This document shows, piece by piece, positions 61,485 through 64,000 of a stretch of DNA of 64,000 nucleotides. The DNA comes from Anisus vortex (Eukaryota; Mollusca; Gastropoda; Planorbidae): the NCBI GenBank assembly GCA_949126835.1, contig OX421508.1, positions 16,328,398-16,392,397 of the forward strand, in the 5' to 3' direction. Numbering within the stretch: position 1 is the stretch's first letter; every line of letters starts with the position of its first letter. Below the pieces are notes generated by a model. The model did not search any database and was not told where the DNA came from. It was given only the letters and a program-made list of their open reading frames with translations. The position numbers were made by a program, and so were the translations under genes.

Positions 61485-62118
61485 GTGTATACTATTTACA
61501 GTGTAGAGTATACTGCTACATTGTATACTATTTACAGTGTAGTGTACATTGCTAGAGTGTACACTATATACGGTGTAGTGTATACTGCTACGGTGTACAC
61601 TATTTACGGTGTAGTGTATACTGCTACGGTGTACACTATATTATACGGTGTAGTGTATACTGCTAAGGTGTACACTATAAACGGAGTAGTGTACAATGCT
61701 ACGGTGTATACTATATACGGTGTAGTGTATACCGCTACAGTGTACACTATATACGGTGTAGTGTATACCGCTAAAGTGTACACTATATACGGTGTGGTGT
61801 ATACCGCTACAGTGTACACTATATACGGTGTAGTGTATACCGCTACAGTGTACACTATATACGGTGTAGTGTATACCGCTACAGTATACACTATATACAG
61901 TGTAGTGTATACCGCTACAGTGTACACTATATACGGTGTAGTGTATACCGCTACAGTGTAAACTATAGACGTTGTAGTGTATAATGCTACAGTGTAAACT
62001 ATAGACGTTTTAGTGTATAATGCTACAATGTACACTATATACGTGTAGTGTATACTTCTACAGTGTACACTAAATACAGCGTAGTGTATTCTGCTACAGT
62101 GTACACTATATACAGCTA
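61485..62118. repeat. 36-bp repeat, expanded array (about 17-18 units)
   Basis: Unit CGGTGTAGTGTATACCGCTA plus CAGTGTACACTATATA; starts at 61754 and 61790 give 36 bp. The unit is partly self-complementary (GTGTACAC, GTATAC). Open frames of 163 (plus) and 143 codons (minus) reflect a stop-free 12-residue repeat on both strands and are not genes. Confidence 0.93.
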
Positions 62119-63146
62119 TTCATTGTTTAAACACAAAAAAGTTTTAAAGGTGTTTTTTTCCAAACAATGTCAGATAAAAGAAAGTTAAAAATAGACCTTT
62201 AGTTTGGTGAAACTTCATCTAATCCTGTTATTATTTAAACGGCAAACTATTATCACACTATAAATTGATACGTAAATTATTTATTAGTTTTAATTTAAAA
62301 TATATTGAAAACGTTATAATCTAAATAAGCCTCGAGGGCCGCATACTATTGTTTGTCCACTGGCAATAGTTAGCACACCCCTGCATTACATAAATTACAC
62401 TTTGTCTTGCTTTACATTTTAGCTATTATCGGTGCCGGTGCGCAACAGTAGTCTAAACAAGAAATTAAACTTCTTTCTGTTGCTGTACGGGTATTTCCGA
62501 AACGTCATAATTGCGACGCAACAAAACACCGCTCTTGAAAGCCGCACTACACGTGAGTCGAGCAATGGCATGTTTTCACGGCCAAAATCAATTATCTAAA
62601 TAAATCTAACGAGTATTTTTGTTTAACGTTCATTTTTGATTTTTATTCGTGGGGCCGAAAAGCTGTAGATTTTTTTTTAGGTGAAACAAGTCGTGCATTT
62701 AAACATGAAGATAATCGTTAGAGCGCTTTTGAAGAAAATTTCCAGACATATATACACATATATATATAGTACCAGGTGACCGATCATTCGATCGGTAATA
62801 AAGAGCAGGCGCTTGTACCTTAACATCATGTGTATGTAAAACAACAGTGCATAAATTTTAAAAATACTTCTTTACCAGACCAATAAATTGTATTTGTCTT
62901 TTTTCTTTTTTCTACTATGAATAACATAGGCTTTAAATTCTAACAGTCGAAGTAGATTGTTATTTGTGCAGTCTAATATCTAGATTTCGCCCGATAACCC
63001 CCCCCCCCCCAAAAAAAAAAAAAACAACAAAAAAACAACAACAACAAAAAAAAACCAGCTTAATCTCATTTTAAACCAAAAAAAAAACATGCAGGCTAGA
63101 GTTGTCAGTTTTAAATCCAACAGAAATATATGTCATTTATGTCATT

Positions 63147-63760
63147 AAATCGCCAGGCTACAACGAATACATAAAAGTACTAAGCGTTTGTTTATGTGCA
63201 AGTCTAAAAGAGACTTGGGAACTGCCCTTCTACGCTCGCTCCACTGGCTCCCCGTGAAAGCCAGAATTGAGTATAAAGTGGCGCTACTTTGCCATCAGTG
63301 CATTTTTAATAACGAGTTTCCGTCCTATCTCAAGGCCCTAATCAGACCTTATGTCCCGCAAAGAACACTTCGTTCTGCAAACTCATCGCTTCTGGAAGAG
63401 CCCCGTTTCTCTCTGACGACCGTTGTCCTGAGAGCCTTCTCAGTATCCGGTCCGAAGGTGTGGAATCAACTTCCCATTCAACTGAGGCGAACAAGCTCTA
63501 CTGTTACTTTCAAAAAGAACTTAAAAACTCATTATTTCAATATTTACCTTCGATAACATTTAACATGCTTTAGAAACTTACTGTCTTATTTATGGGTTGG
63601 GTCGGTTAATGCTACATTTATTTGTTTTGTCTTTTTTTTTAATCATCAATTTAGCTCTGTCACCTGGCCTAGTGTAATATCCGTATTCTTAGTTGTATGT
63701 TAAAGCGCTCTGAACTTACATTATGTTTGTTGGCAGCGCTATACAAATATTATTATTATT
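63147..63760 (+). mobile_element. 5'-truncated L2/CR1-like retrotransposon private to copy C
   Basis: Inserted after TGTCATTTATGTCATT. It ends with a 3' UTR reading GGCAGCGCTATACAAATATT and (TTA)n, the same type of end as the element at 3190-4823. About nine bases of the target (ATGTTATGT in copy A) are missing. Confidence 0.85.
63188..63556 (+). pseudogene. C-terminal fragment of an L2/CR1-like reverse transcriptase
   Basis: An intact 122-codon frame covers only the region after the RT domain: SLHWLPVKARIEYKVALLCH, LRSANSSLLEEPRF, SGPKVWNQLPIQLRR and a final KKNLKTHYF. The corresponding segment of the element at 4380-4700 reads SLHWLPINNRISYKLASLCY. It is uninterrupted, so the insertion is relatively recent, but the fragment lacks catalytic motifs. 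Confidence 0.85.
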
Positions 63761-63842
63761 ATTTAAAAGACTGAAAATGAAAGTTTAAATTTAAAATATC
63801 GTGAATTACGTTACAATTTTTAGTTCTTCTACCCCTTCCCCT

Positions 63843-64000
63843 ATTGGTGTACGCTCGTTTGAATCTGTGGCGCCTTCACTGTGGAACGGCTTACCTGAGA
63901 CACTGAAAAACTCTGTGTCAAAAAAGGCATTCAAGAAGAATTTGAAGACTTTTCTTTTCAACTAAATTGATCAAATACACATCCATCAGCAAAAAACTTG
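63843..64000 (+). pseudogene. Second L2-like RT C-terminal fragment, partial at window end
   Basis: Directly after the CCCCTTCCCCT of copy C the frame reads IGVRSFESVAPSLWNGLPET, then a KKNLKTFLFN-type end and a stop at 63963-63965, followed by the start of a 3' UTR. This is a different family from 63188-63556. The insertion is absent from copies A and B, and its 3' end lies beyond the window. Confidence 0.75.

Larger units (their letters stand above)
59594..62768. repeat. Long tandem unit, copy B (3175 bp)
   Basis: Aligns with copy A throughout. It lacks the Helitron and HINE insertions but has a private retroelement (60266-60848) and an expanded 36-bp array (61485-62118). Confidence 0.9.
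62769..64000. repeat. Long tandem unit, copy C (cut by window end)
   Basis: Starts with the same GTACCAGGTGACCGATCATT. It is interrupted by two retroelement fragments (63147-63760 and 63843 onward) that copies A and B lack. Confidence 0.85.

Noticed and set aside
61470..62035. 163-codon plus and 143-codon minus frames with 12-residue repeats
   Set aside because: The 36-bp repeat lacks stops on both strands. Array length differs between paralogues.

Overview
This is a eukaryotic, AT-rich, almost gene-free window built from layered transposable elements and tandem repeats. There are no bacterial-type operons. The reverse transcriptase (RT) families, tRNA-derived repeats, hAT, pogo and Helitron-type elements point to a metazoan. 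A mollusc, perhaps a gastropod, is my best guess from the style of the repeats; this is inference. No host protein gene is convincingly present. The best candidate is a 71-codon reading frame with a downstream poly(A) signal at 20922-21137 (minus).

Layout. 0.8-1.3 kb: Helitron-like element with an internal tRNA-like segment. 2.3-7.1 kb: minus-strand non-LTR retrotransposon (endonuclease plus RT) split by a plus-strand L2/CR1-like element. 7.1-9.85 kb: 62-bp minisatellite. 10.4-13.8 kb: two small hAT-type MITEs with perfect 8-bp target duplications, a larger hAT-type element and a GC-rich dispersed repeat. 14.5-18.7 kb: 47-bp minisatellite, then a 30-bp minisatellite cut in two by a 2.38-kb transposon with 26-bp terminal inverted repeats. 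20-24.3 kb: 35-bp minisatellite, the candidate short gene, a hAT-like element carrying a retroelement tail, a Helitron-like element and a decayed pogo/Tigger transposase. 24.3-36.3 kb: mostly unrecognised AT-rich DNA with microsatellites, another Helitron/retroelement composite, tRNA-like repeats and an inverted-repeat pair.

36.28-41.17 kb: about 144 units of a 34-bp satellite, with perfect register across 141 units measured. 41.2-43.2 kb: a 546-bp direct duplication. 43.6-47.7 kb: a TTCGG-rich MITE-like element and a decayed ~3-kb hAT transposon holding an I-clade-like retroelement fragment. 48.28-55.49 kb: 13 head-to-tail copies of a 481-486-bp element flanked by diverged inverted copies. 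A solo copy at 57.55-58.04 kb shows the same endpoints. Its asymmetric inverted repeats, subterminal hairpin and T/T target fit a Helentron-associated (HINE) element. 55.8-64.0 kb: three tandem copies of a long (about 3.2-3.8 kb) unit, each with private insertions, so the copies act as natural empty and filled sites for one another.

The elements do not form a pathway. Together they record a repeat-dense, probably heterochromatic or intergenic region in which rolling-circle-type elements, retrotransposons and minisatellites have nested and amplified. The most noteworthy structure is the exact-length tandem amplification of a Helentron-like element.
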